Shown: one piece after another, positions 1-5,077 of the stretch
Layout: the number at the start of each line of letters is the position of its first letter
Numbering within the stretch: position 1 is the stretch's first letter
Assembly: GCA_024278285.1 (NCBI GenBank)
Contig: JAJRTM010000100.1
Coordinates: 1-5,077 of the forward strand
From: Planctomycetota bacterium
GTDB taxonomy: Bacteria > Planctomycetota > Planctomycetia > Planctomycetales > Planctomycetaceae
Reading direction: 5' to 3'
Length of the DNA: 5,077 bases
The notes under the pieces: generated by a model
Database searches by the model: none
What the model saw: only the letters and a program-made list of their open reading frames with translations
What the model was told of the DNA's origin: nothing
Position numbers and translations under genes: made by a program

Positions 1-752
1 GCGCCTTGTTGATGGTTGCTCCGTATGCAACTTCTCCACTGGAAATTATTGTCGAAGGGGAGCTTGTTTCAAAGCCTTACATCGAATTAACGTTGAGTCT
101 GATGAAGAGCTTCGGCGTCAGCGTGCAACATGATGATATGCAACGCTTTCGAGTCACGCCCCAAATGTATTGTGCCAAAGAATATACGGTTGAACCAGAT
201 GCTTCTGCTGCCAGTTATTTCTTTGCAGCCGCTGCGATAACCGGCGGTTCGGTGACGATTCCAAACTTGCATAAAAATGGACTTCAGGGAGACATTAAAT
301 TTGTCGATGCACTCGCATTGATGGGATGCACGATTGAATGGGGTGATAACTATGTGAAGGTGACCGGGGGCGAACTTCGTGGGATCGATATCGACATGAA
401 CGCGATCAGTGATACGGCTCAAACATTGGCCGCGGTCGCTGTTTTTGCCAACGGGCCTACTCGGGTTCGCAATGTCGAGCATATGCGATTCAAAGAAACT
501 GATCGCATCGCAGCAGTCGTTACCGAACTGAAAAAACTTGGCATCAAAGCTGAAGAACACCCGGACGGCTACACGATTCACCCAGGCCCAATGACTCCCG
601 CCAGTATCAAAACTTATGACGATCACCGCATGGCGATGAGTTTCAGCCTTATTGGCCTGAAGGTTCCGGGCATTGTTATTGAAGATCCTGACTGTACCGC
701 AAAAACATACCCGCATTTCTTCGACGATCTTGCTAAGCTATGCACCAATTAA
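1..752 (+). CDS. aroA: 3-phosphoshikimate 1-carboxyvinyltransferase (EPSP synthase), C-terminal part
   Basis: EPSP synthase transfers the enolpyruvyl group of PEP to shikimate-3-phosphate in the cytoplasm, the sixth step of the shikimate pathway. The 5' end lies outside the window: the frame is open from base 3 and the first visible residues (A-L-L-M-V-A-P-Y-A) are internal family sequence, so the TTG at base 6 is not a start. About 249 of the usual 430 or so residues are present. Numbering from base 6, and comparing with E. coli from memory: KPY with Tyr25 (E. coli Tyr200), DASAAS at 65-70, SDT with Asp136 (Asp313, catalytic), KETDR at 163-167 with Glu164 and Arg167 (Glu341, Arg344), DDHRMAM at 205-211 with His207 and Arg208 (His385, Arg386), and CTAKTYP with Lys233 (Lys411). 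All visible active-site residues are kept, so the enzyme looks functional. The stop is TAA at 750-752. A repeat pair begins 20 bp later and may end the transcript. The N-terminal half, including the glyphosate-related loop, cannot be judged. Confidence 0.97.
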   Translation, partial: ALLMVAPYATSPLEIIVEGELVSKPYIELTLSLMKSFGVSVQHDDMQRFRVTPQMYCAKEYTVEPDASAASYFFAAAAITGGSVTIPNLHKNGLQGDIKFVDALALMGCTIEWGDNYVKVTGGELRGIDIDMNAISDTAQTLAAVAVFANGPTRVRNVEHMRFKETDRIAAVVTELKKLGIKAEEHPDGYTIHPGPMTPASIKTYDDHRMAMSFSLIGLKVPGIVIEDPDCTAKTYPHFFDDLAKLCTN

Positions 753-772
753 AGTAACGATTCAACTTTGGC

Positions 773-850
773 GTAGGGTCCGCTACCCGCGGACCACAAT
801 GGGAGATGGATCCCCCTATTTCTGCGGTGGTCCGCAATAGCGGACCCTAC
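773..850. repeat. Inward-facing REP pair (BIME-like palindromic repeat)
   Basis: Two copies of one short palindromic unit lie in inverse orientation. The left unit (773-795) is GTAG, then the stem GGTCCGC (777-783), loop TACCC, and GCGGACC (789-795). The right unit (829-850) read on the - strand is GTAG, then GGTCCGC, loop TATT, GCGGACC. Both 7-bp stems are perfect. The two GTAG tetranucleotides form the outer ends, and the units also pair with each other as arms of about 25 bases differing only at the loop (CCC versus TT). A 33-bp spacer contains a GGATCC site. GTAG followed by a hairpin is the known architecture of REP sequences processed by RAYT/TnpA-REP transposases. Membership in that class is inferred from this layout, because no RAYT gene is present. 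The position 20 bp after aroA also suits a role as transcript end or mRNA 3' stabiliser. Confidence 0.75.
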
Positions 851-952
851 AGACAACCTTAATTTCTGCAAAAACCAAACATTGCTGATTAGTTACCAAA
901 TGAAAAGCATTCACCCGAAGCAGGGTTAGTTTCAGTAGATCAACGAAATTGC

Positions 953-2377
953 ATGAGAAAACAACAAAAGCGTAAGCCCAAAAAAATCCCTGCCGGCTCT
1001 AACCCGGCTACAGCCAGGCAGTGGGCGTTTTTCTTTGTCGAACAATGGCGATCAAAAGATAAACTGGTTCGCGACCAACTGATAGCAGCCGGGAGTGATC
1101 GCTCTGAACAACATCAGGGGGCCAAATATGCAGAGCGGCTTATCTTACGAATCGGAATTATCGATATCGTTCTTGCAGAATGCGTTTCCCGCCCACGCGA
1201 TCGCGTCGAACTTACCTTGTGGACATTGCTTCAATTAGGAGCAGCCGAATTATTGTTTGGCCCTGCTAAATCTCATCACGCTGCCATTTCCGAAACAGTT
1301 GAGCTGTGCCGATTTGCAGGGCATCCGGAATGGACCGGCTTTCTTAATGGTGTTTTGCGAGGTGTCCAACGGTTACTTACTGACGAAACGCATGACGAAG
1401 CAGAAGCGAACCGCTACCCCGCGGCTGATCGGGAATATCGCTCACTGACGAAAAAAATATTTCCTAATCCAAACAGAAGACTTCGCGATTATCTTTCGCA
1501 TGCCTTCAGTTTGCCCGGTTTTCTCATCAGTCAATGGGAAAAAACTTTCTCTCAGGAAGAACTTTTTGAAATTGCGTGGGCTTCTCTGGTTCCTCCTCCG
1601 ATGACCGTTCGCATTTCTCGAATGCTGATCGAACCTGAAAAGTGGATCGCAAAATGTGAAGAGCAAGATATTAGCGTGGAAGCTGGTGATCATCCAGAAG
1701 CTGTCCGCCTGAAGCAATCGATTCGCCTCAGTGACCTTCCTGGTTTTCATGAAGGAGAATTTGTCATTCAGGATGAAACAGCAATGCACGCTGTTCGATT
1801 GTTGAACCCGTACCCCAAGCAGAATGTTCTCGATTTATGTGCGGGGCCAGGAACGAAAACAACACAACTAGCCGAGTTAATGCTCAATCAGGGAAACATT
1901 GTTGCAGCCGAGGTTGTGGAACACCGCTTGAAACAGGTGCGAGAAAACGCAGAGCGGTTAGGTTATCAATGTATCGAAACATTATTAATTGATCGGCACG
2001 AACCAGAAATAGATGGCGGGCCGTTCGATGCAATTCTTGTCGATGCACCATGCAGTAACACGGGAGTGCTTGGCAAACGTGTGGAAGCACGCTGGCGGTA
2101 TTGTGATAACGAAGTTCGTGAGTTGAATGAGATTCAACTGCATCTACTGGATGTTGCCGCGAGGGAGCTTGAGCAAGACGGGCGTATCGTCTATTCCACA
2201 TGCAGTATCGATTCGCGAGAAAACGAACAATTAATTCAAACCTGGCTTCAGTTGCAGCCAGAGTTCATTTGCAGCGAAATGAAAACAATCCTGCCCAACG
2301 CCACGCACGATGGCGGCTTCTCTGCTTTGCTATTTCGTAAAGATTCAGAACAAACCACAGATGCTGCCAACTCGTAA
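953..2377 (+). CDS. rsmB: 16S rRNA (cytosine-C5) methyltransferase, RsmB/Sun family
   Basis: The protein (474 aa) is predicted to methylate a cytosine at C5 in 16S rRNA (C967 in E. coli) using S-adenosylmethionine. After a basic leader (residues 1-20, rich in Lys/Arg), residues 20-145 form a NusB-like RNA-binding domain with LQLGAAELLF and an HAAISETVELCRFAG stretch ending in FLNGVLR. A linker follows, then the Rossmann methyltransferase domain from about residue 268. That domain has motif I DLCAGPGTKT from Asp294 (SAM binding), motif IV DAPCSNTG at 364-371 with Cys367 (assists enzyme release), and motif VI STCS with Cys417 (predicted nucleophile). The C-terminal GGFSALLFRK strand takes the place of the more usual GFFxAxL ending. 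The family is usually 430-450 aa, so this one is slightly long at both ends. ATG 953 is the first possible start after an in-frame TAG at 890. No clear Shine-Dalgarno precedes it. The exact target cytosine is not proven, since other RsmB/RsmF/NOP2-type enzymes share these motifs, but the NusB domain favours RsmB. Confidence 0.93.
   Translation: MRKQQKRKPKKIPAGSNPATARQWAFFFVEQWRSKDKLVRDQLIAAGSDRSEQHQGAKYAERLILRIGIIDIVLAECVSRPRDRVELTLWTLLQLGAAELLFGPAKSHHAAISETVELCRFAGHPEWTGFLNGVLRGVQRLLTDETHDEAEANRYPAADREYRSLTKKIFPNPNRRLRDYLSHAFSLPGFLISQWEKTFSQEELFEIAWASLVPPPMTVRISRMLIEPEKWIAKCEEQDISVEAGDHPEAVRLKQSIRLSDLPGFHEGEFVIQDETAMHAVRLLNPYPKQNVLDLCAGPGTKTTQLAELMLNQGNIVAAEVVEHRLKQVRENAERLGYQCIETLLIDRHEPEIDGGPFDAILVDAPCSNTGVLGKRVEARWRYCDNEVRELNEIQLHLLDVAARELEQDGRIVYSTCSIDSRENEQLIQTWLQLQPEFICSEMKTILPNATHDGGFSALLFRKDSEQTTDAANS
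976..1036 (+). terminator. Terminator-like hairpin inside the start of rsmB (speculative attenuator)
   Basis: Codons 8-28 of rsmB contain a GC-rich fold followed by a T tract. GCCCA (976-980) can pair with TGGGC (1022-1026), CTGCC (990-994) with GGCAG (1017-1021), and GGCT (995-998) with AGCC (1012-1015) across a single-base bulge at 1016. Nine bases (981-989) bulge on the left arm. TTTTTCTTT follows at 1028-1036, one base after the outer stem. This is the shape of an intrinsic terminator. It lies within a coding region whose codons (PAGSNPATARQWAFFF) could produce it by chance, so the regulatory reading is speculative. Translation over the region would be expected to melt the hairpin. Confidence 0.25.
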
Positions 2378-2431
2378 AATTTTGATGTAACTGTGCGATC
2401 TTGCAGGAATTCAGATTACTAACGGTAAAAG

Positions 2432-2450
2432 TTTGCGAACGGCTCGCAAA
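2432..2450. terminator. 7-bp hairpin downstream of rsmB
   Basis: TTTGCGA (2432-2438) pairs perfectly with TCGCAAA (2444-2450) around an ACGGC loop, 54 bp after the rsmB stop codon. No T tract follows on either strand, so it is not a canonical intrinsic terminator. It may still help to end or protect the rsmB transcript in the gap between the convergent genes rsmB and dusB. Confidence 0.35.
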
Positions 2451-2486
2451 TTATAGGAAAATATCAGTTTGGTTACGGCTATCAGA

Positions 2487-2505
2487 GTGAACCAGCCGTG
2501 CTGGG
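2487..2505 (-). repeat. Inverted fragment of the REP-element inner end
   Basis: GTGAACCA (2487-2494) is the perfect reverse complement of TGGTTCAC (2568-2575) at the inner end of the neighbouring repeat, and GCTGGG (2500-2505) matches CCCAGC (2561-2566). The arms therefore pair over 14 positions with five unpaired bases (2495-2499) on the left arm and one (2567) on the right. On its own the segment also forms CCAGC-CGT-GCTGG (2492-2504). It looks like a partial inverted duplication of the element's end next to the second repeat copy, although a 14-position match could partly be chance. Confidence 0.45.
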
Positions 2506-2511
2506 TTGTCC

Positions 2512-2575
2512 GTAGGGTCCGCTATTGTGGACCACCGCACGAAATAGGGGGGATCCACTTCCCAGCGTGGTTCAC
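2512..2575 (+). repeat. Second, truncated copy of the REP-pair element, opposite orientation
   Basis: This segment aligns with the reverse complement of 773-850 over about 58 bases, with one base change in the hairpin, two single-base insertions (C2540 and one extra G in the G run at 2547-2552) and two dinucleotide changes near the inner end. It starts with GTAG (2512-2515), stem GGTCCGC (2516-2522), loop TATT, then GTGGACC (2527-2533). One base of the stem has changed, so one C-G pair became a G-T wobble. The GGATCC core recurs at 2551-2556. After GTGGT (2567-2571) the similarity stops: the distal inverted REP with its closing CTAC is missing. The copy therefore seems decayed or truncated, consistent with an older insertion. 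It lies between the convergent ends of rsmB and dusB, where it disrupts no gene. Confidence 0.7.
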
Positions 2576-2652
2576 ATCTTTCTTTTTCGTGGTAAAAATA
2601 TCCTGCCACTTTTGCGCAGCCTTTCATTAATCATGATGCTACCGCCTGATTC

Positions 2653-3810
2653 TTACCAGCGTTCAACCGGACCATTGGGAACTTTGATCAACGCGGTTGC
2701 AGTTGTTGAGGTTCGTTGACCGTGCCGCTGTTGTATTTCCTGGACAATCTCCTGAAACACTTTTTCTGATTCAAGGCGTCTTAATCGGTCTTCCAGGTAT
2801 TCGGGGATGCCGAGTCTTGCTCCGTACCAGCCTGCAAATTTCCGGAACAGAACCGTTGCGTATTCGCCATGCTCCTGAAACATCAAATCAAAATGCCTGG
2901 ACAAAAAGGCGATTTGTTCTTTGACGGTTGGATCCGTTGGCGTCTCACCTTGATGGTACTGCTTTAGTTTTCGAAAGAGCCAGGGATCGAGCATCGCGCC
3001 ACGTCCGATGGCAATCGCCTGGCATCCGGTGAATTGTCTCATCGCGATTGCATCTTCAATCGTGCGAACATCTCCATTACCAATGATTGGAATATGATCA
3101 ACCGCTTCAACAACTTGTTTGATCCCTTCAAGATTAACCTTGCCATGAAAACCTTGCTGGCGTGTGCGACCATGAATGGTAATACCAGCCACCCCGACTT
3201 GCTCAAATGCTTTCGCCAGCAAAGGGGCAGTCATTTGCTCTGCGTTCCATCCGAGCCGCATTTTAACAGTTACCGGAAGTGAGACCGCTTCCACAACTGC
3301 AGCCACCATAGCTGTTGCTGAATCGCAATCACACATCAAACGGGCTCCACCACCAGAACTGTTAACCTTTCCCATCGGGCAACCCATATTGATATCGATT
3401 CCCTGGTAGCCCAAATCTTCAAGCAAAATCGCTGCCCGCGTGAGGTCCGGGATTTTGTTTCCAAATATTTGAACAGAAAGTGGTTGGTCTTGCTCAGAAG
3501 TTTTAATCAGCTCTCGGGATTTACGCCCCCCTGAAATAAGTTGAGCTGCCAGAATTAGATCGGTTGTTGCCAGTCCAATTCCTCCCAGTTCCCTTAATGC
3601 AGTTCGTAGTGGAAGGTGCGTATATCCAGCAAGCGGAGCAAGAAAATAACGCGAGGGGAGAGTTCGTGAGCCAAGGGATATTCTTTTTTCTTCCTGCAAG
3701 TTTTCACCAGGCGAGTTTTCAGGGAAAATGCAATTGTACTTTTTACAATCACGCGATTCAGTTTGCTGAGAGTTTATCACTTTGGCATCCAGCCCAATCT
3801 GTTCGTTCAT
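2653..3810 (-). CDS. dusB: tRNA-dihydrouridine synthase, DusB-like
   Basis: The protein (385 aa) is a predicted FMN enzyme that reduces uridines in the tRNA D-loop to dihydrouridine with NAD(P)H. The TIM-barrel signature is complete: APLAGYTHLPLR at 58-69 (FMN site), QIFG at 114-117, DINMGCP at 139-145 with the predicted catalytic Cys144, VKMRLGW at 182-188 with Lys183, TIHGRTR at 211-217 with His213, IIGNGDV at 242-248 and IGRGAMLDPWLF at 268-279 (phosphate binding). The helical tRNA-binding domain follows at about 295-365. The loop after Cys144 (MGKVNSSGGGARLM) is a variant of the usual KVxxSGAGxxLL. Family members normally reach the APMAG motif within 20 residues, whereas this start gives 57, including a non-conserved polar leader with a CKKYNC stretch. 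AGAGGA (3813-3818) precedes the ATG by only 2 bases. A TTG at residue 38 is an alternative start without a clear ribosome site. The gene converges with rsmB and diverges from the lipoprotein gene. DusA and DusC are less likely, given the N-terminal and MGCP context. Confidence 0.92.
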   Translation of the reverse strand: MNEQIGLDAKVINSQQTESRDCKKYNCIFPENSPGENLQEEKRISLGSRTLPSRYFLAPLAGYTHLPLRTALRELGGIGLATTDLILAAQLISGGRKSRELIKTSEQDQPLSVQIFGNKIPDLTRAAILLEDLGYQGIDINMGCPMGKVNSSGGGARLMCDCDSATAMVAAVVEAVSLPVTVKMRLGWNAEQMTAPLLAKAFEQVGVAGITIHGRTRQQGFHGKVNLEGIKQVVEAVDHIPIIGNGDVRTIEDAIAMRQFTGCQAIAIGRGAMLDPWLFRKLKQYHQGETPTDPTVKEQIAFLSRHFDLMFQEHGEYATVLFRKFAGWYGARLGIPEYLEDRLRRLESEKVFQEIVQEIQQRHGQRTSTTATALIKVPNGPVERW

Positions 3811-3819
3811 ATTCCTCTG

Positions 3820-3846
3820 TTGAAGAATTCTTTATTCTGGTATATT
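3820..3846 (+). promoter_or_regulatory. Possible extended -10 promoter for the lipoprotein gene
   Basis: In the 84-bp gap between the divergent starts, TATATT (3841-3846) is preceded by TG one base upstream (3838-3839), matching an extended -10 element. TTGAAG (3820-3825) lies 15 bases upstream as a poorly spaced -35. A transcript would start near 3853 and leave a leader of about 40 bases before ATG 3895. This is a consensus match only, and planctomycete promoters are poorly characterised. I found no equally good promoter for dusB on the - strand. Confidence 0.3.
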
Positions 3847-3894
3847 TCAGCTCTCTCCAAGGAAGCTTCCCGTACAAGCGTCGTATTGAGTGCA

Positions 3895-4263
3895 ATGAAA
3901 ATTTTAGCGATGAAATCGAAATTAGCAAAGTGGTTCGTTTTGCGATCACTATTTATGCTGATATTCTGCCTTTATTGCACGGGCTGCGTCACTCCGTGGA
4001 ACACTCAAATGCCTAGCCCGTACGCAATGGATCCGCGGGTTGAAAACGAGCGAATCAAGCAATTTGATCCCTTCGCGATGGACGATTTAGGCCCGAAAAC
4101 ATATACCCGTCAGCGAGATTATGATCAGCCCCGCAGTAGAGTCCGACGATCTAAAGAAGCGGAGTTTTTCCAGGGCCGACCAACCCCCGGAGTGATGCAC
4201 GCACCGCTGGACCCTCGAACTTCCGCCCGTTCAAAACAGTATCACCAGGCGGTTCCGTTTTAG
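3895..4263 (+). CDS. Small predicted lipoprotein or secreted protein, function unknown
   Basis: I do not recognise a named family. From ATG 3895 the protein has 122 residues. A basic start (MKILAMKSKLAKW) is followed by a hydrophobic core at about residues 13-27 and Cys31 in a CTGC context, which resembles a lipobox although Cys28 at -3 is not the usual Leu/Val/Ile. Export with lipid attachment is therefore likely but not certain. The mature part is short, polar and probably disordered: MDPR, QFDPFAMDDLGP (57-67), RDYDQPRSRVRR (74-85), EFFQGRPTPG (90-99) and a basic tail. No catalytic motif is visible. The frame is open back to 3763, but a start there would overlap the dusB coding region and spoil the signal peptide, so ATG 3895 (weak upstream GAG) or ATG 3910 is preferred. 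The gene diverges from dusB and converges on the cytochrome gene. Planctomycetes carry short secreted proteins with DPF...DLGP-like segments. That resemblance is from memory and unchecked. Confidence 0.72.
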   Translation: MKILAMKSKLAKWFVLRSLFMLIFCLYCTGCVTPWNTQMPSPYAMDPRVENERIKQFDPFAMDDLGPKTYTRQRDYDQPRSRVRRSKEAEFFQGRPTPGVMHAPLDPRTSARSKQYHQAVPF

Positions 4264-4278
4264 TATCTTATCAATAAA

Positions 4279-4298
4279 ATGCTGATTTTGTTCAGCAT
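4279..4298. terminator. Terminator-like hairpin between convergent genes
   Basis: ATGCTGA (4279-4285) pairs perfectly with TCAGCAT (4292-4298) around a 6-base loop, 15 bp after the lipoprotein stop codon. On the + strand no T run follows. On the - strand the stem runs directly into TTTATT, so it is better placed to stop transcription arriving from the cytochrome gene, although that gene ends 243 bp away. It may act in both directions between these convergent genes. Confidence 0.45.
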
Positions 4299-4541
4299 GT
4301 CATCGATATGAGCCTCAATTAATTGCACGCTGCTCTGGTTTTCGCTGTGCTCGTTTGAAAAAGAGATCTAATCGTTTAACATCATCTTGGCAAAAAATAT
4401 CGCTTGCTTAAGGTCTGGGCGAGGCAGTCACAAGAAGCCTTTTCAGACACTCTGCCTGGATGATAAACGCCCCTCTTTTATATCGTTTTATGTCTTTTCT
4501 TCGTAGGAAACCATATTCTCGGCTTCTTGTTGCGGGGCAAC
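4299..4541. other. Intergenic stretch without a recognisable gene
   Basis: No coding frame of useful length is seen on either strand: ATG 4309 and the few others meet stops within a few codons. Small structures only are present: a 10-bp palindrome CAATTAATTG (4316-4325), interleaved complementary segments at 4413-4457, and GTTGC-GGG-GCAAC (4529-4541) abutting the stop codon of the cytochrome gene. The last is a short hairpin with no adjoining T tract on the - strand. No tRNA, riboswitch or repeat copy was recognised. Confidence 0.5.
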
Positions 4542-5077
4542 TCAGATTGTCTTCAGGTATTCCAGTACGGCTTGCTTTTCTTGTTCGTTGAGATCATTCG
4601 GGTAACCGTGACCGCTGTTTTTTTTGCCGAATTTCTTTGTGTTGAAATAGGTTCTTTTCTCAGCAGCTTCGATATCGCGAGGCACCTTTTCGAAGGTTTT
4701 GGTTTCGAGGCCAACTTTTTTCTGATCGTAACCATCTTCCGTTCGCTGCCAGACGGTTGGTCGCTGTTCAGGATGCAGAACGTGCCACAGTGTCGGGACC
4801 GAACCATTATGAAAATAGGGAGCCGTTGCCCAGATACCATCCAACGGCGGGGCGACATACCCTTTGGGATCGGTAATCGTATTCAATTTTCCGTATTCTC
4901 CCACCCAGCTATTTTTGAGCCCCTCCCGATAGCGAACCGGCAGCGCCCGTAGACGGACCGGGTCTGTCCCAATTTCGTCAATGGGAATCGTTCGTTCGGG
5001 GTAAAGTTCTTTGCCACCGTAAGTGCCGTGACATTGAACACAATGATTATTGAAAACTTCTTTCCCACGCAAAGCAA
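4542..5077 (-). CDS. c-type cytochrome, cytochrome c peroxidase-like C-terminal domain (5' end missing)
   Basis: The gene runs off the right edge, so its N-terminus is unseen. The frame stays open through the last base, and the TTG at 5072 lies within family sequence (A-L-R-G-K-E-V-F), so it is probably not a start. About 178 codons are visible, ending with TGA at 4542-4544. CVQCH (5028-5042) is a haem c attachment site with its His ligand, preceded by the RGKEVFxxH context typical of class I cytochrome c domains. Further on, APPLDGIWATAPYFHNGSVPTLWHVL (visible residues 74-99) is the hallmark of the C-terminal haem domain of di-haem peroxidase/MauG-like cytochromes and of many planctomycete c-type cytochromes. 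The tail DLNEQEKQAVLEYLKTI is the usual last helix. The haem-binding protein would work outside the cytoplasm, and a signal peptide is expected upstream. After the CXXCH there is no methionine at all, so the sixth haem ligand cannot be Met from this part. Substrate and partner are unknown. Confidence 0.88.
   Translation of the reverse strand, partial: ALRGKEVFNNHCVQCHGTYGGKELYPERTIPIDEIGTDPVRLRALPVRYREGLKNSWVGEYGKLNTITDPKGYVAPPLDGIWATAPYFHNGSVPTLWHVLHPEQRPTVWQRTEDGYDQKKVGLETKTFEKVPRDIEAAEKRTYFNTKKFGKKNSGHGYPNDLNEQEKQAVLEYLKTI

Noticed and set aside
87..716. Long open frame (209 codons) antisense to aroA
   Set aside because: The + strand carries unmistakable EPSP synthase with all active-site residues. 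The antisense product is Cys/His/Phe-rich with no family resemblance, as expected of a shadow frame.
773..850. CRISPR repeat or IS terminal inverted repeats
   Set aside because: There is only one pair with a 33-bp interior and no array of regular spacers. No transposase or target-site duplication is visible around it, so a REP-type element fits better.
853..952. Promoter upstream of rsmB
   Set aside because: TTGCTG occurs near 883, but no acceptable -10 follows at suitable spacing, and no ribosome-binding site is clear, so no site is annotated.
773..2575. rsmB as cargo of a composite mobile element
   Set aside because: rsmB is a housekeeping rRNA methyltransferase with no transposase beside it, and the second repeat copy is truncated, so the arrangement does not support transfer as a unit.
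2589..2613. Possible terminator GTGG...CCAC followed by TTTT
   Set aside because: The stem is only 4 bp with a 13-base loop, too weak to call on either strand.
3564..4016. Open frame of 150 codons on the + strand overlapping dusB and the lipoprotein gene
   Set aside because: It spans the start of dusB in antisense and is out of frame with the signal-peptide gene. Its product has no motif or export signal.
4527..4952. Open frame of 141 codons on the + strand over the cytochrome gene
   Set aside because: The - strand encodes the CXXCH cytochrome with conserved peroxidase-like motifs, so the + frame is a shadow. Its hydrophobic look comes from reading the complement of Lys/Glu-rich codons.

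Overview
The window reads as ordinary chromosomal DNA from a bacterium of moderate GC content, most likely a planctomycete. That assignment is inference. It rests on a c-type cytochrome of the peroxidase-like kind that is abundant in Planctomycetes, a short lipoprotein-like protein of a style seen there, weak or absent Shine-Dalgarno sequences, and long intergenic gaps. No marker gene proves it.

Layout from left to right: the C-terminal 58% or so of aroA (EPSP synthase, shikimate pathway) on the + strand; a 200-bp gap holding a palindromic repeat pair; a complete rsmB-type 16S rRNA m5C methyltransferase on the + strand; a 275-bp gap with a hairpin and a second, decayed copy of the same repeat in the opposite orientation; a complete dusB-type tRNA-dihydrouridine synthase on the - strand, convergent with rsmB; an 84-bp divergent promoter region with two perfect 10-bp palindromes; a small predicted lipoprotein gene on the + strand; a 278-bp gap with a terminator-like hairpin; and the 3' part of a c-type cytochrome gene on the - strand, cut by the window edge.

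The genes do not form one pathway. aroA makes an aromatic amino-acid precursor, rsmB and dusB modify rRNA and tRNA, the cytochrome is an electron carrier or peroxidase-like protein outside the cytoplasm, and the lipoprotein has no known role. Only aroA and rsmB share a direction, and a 200-bp gap with strong hairpins separates them, so each gene is probably its own transcription unit.

The most interesting non-coding signal is the repeat family around rsmB. Each unit is a GTAG tetranucleotide followed by a 7-bp GGTCCGC/GCGGACC hairpin, which is the layout of REP sequences mobilised by RAYT (TnpA-REP) transposases. One locus is a complete inward-facing pair resembling a BIME. The other has lost its distal half. 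I did not find a convincing undescribed multi-gene system here.
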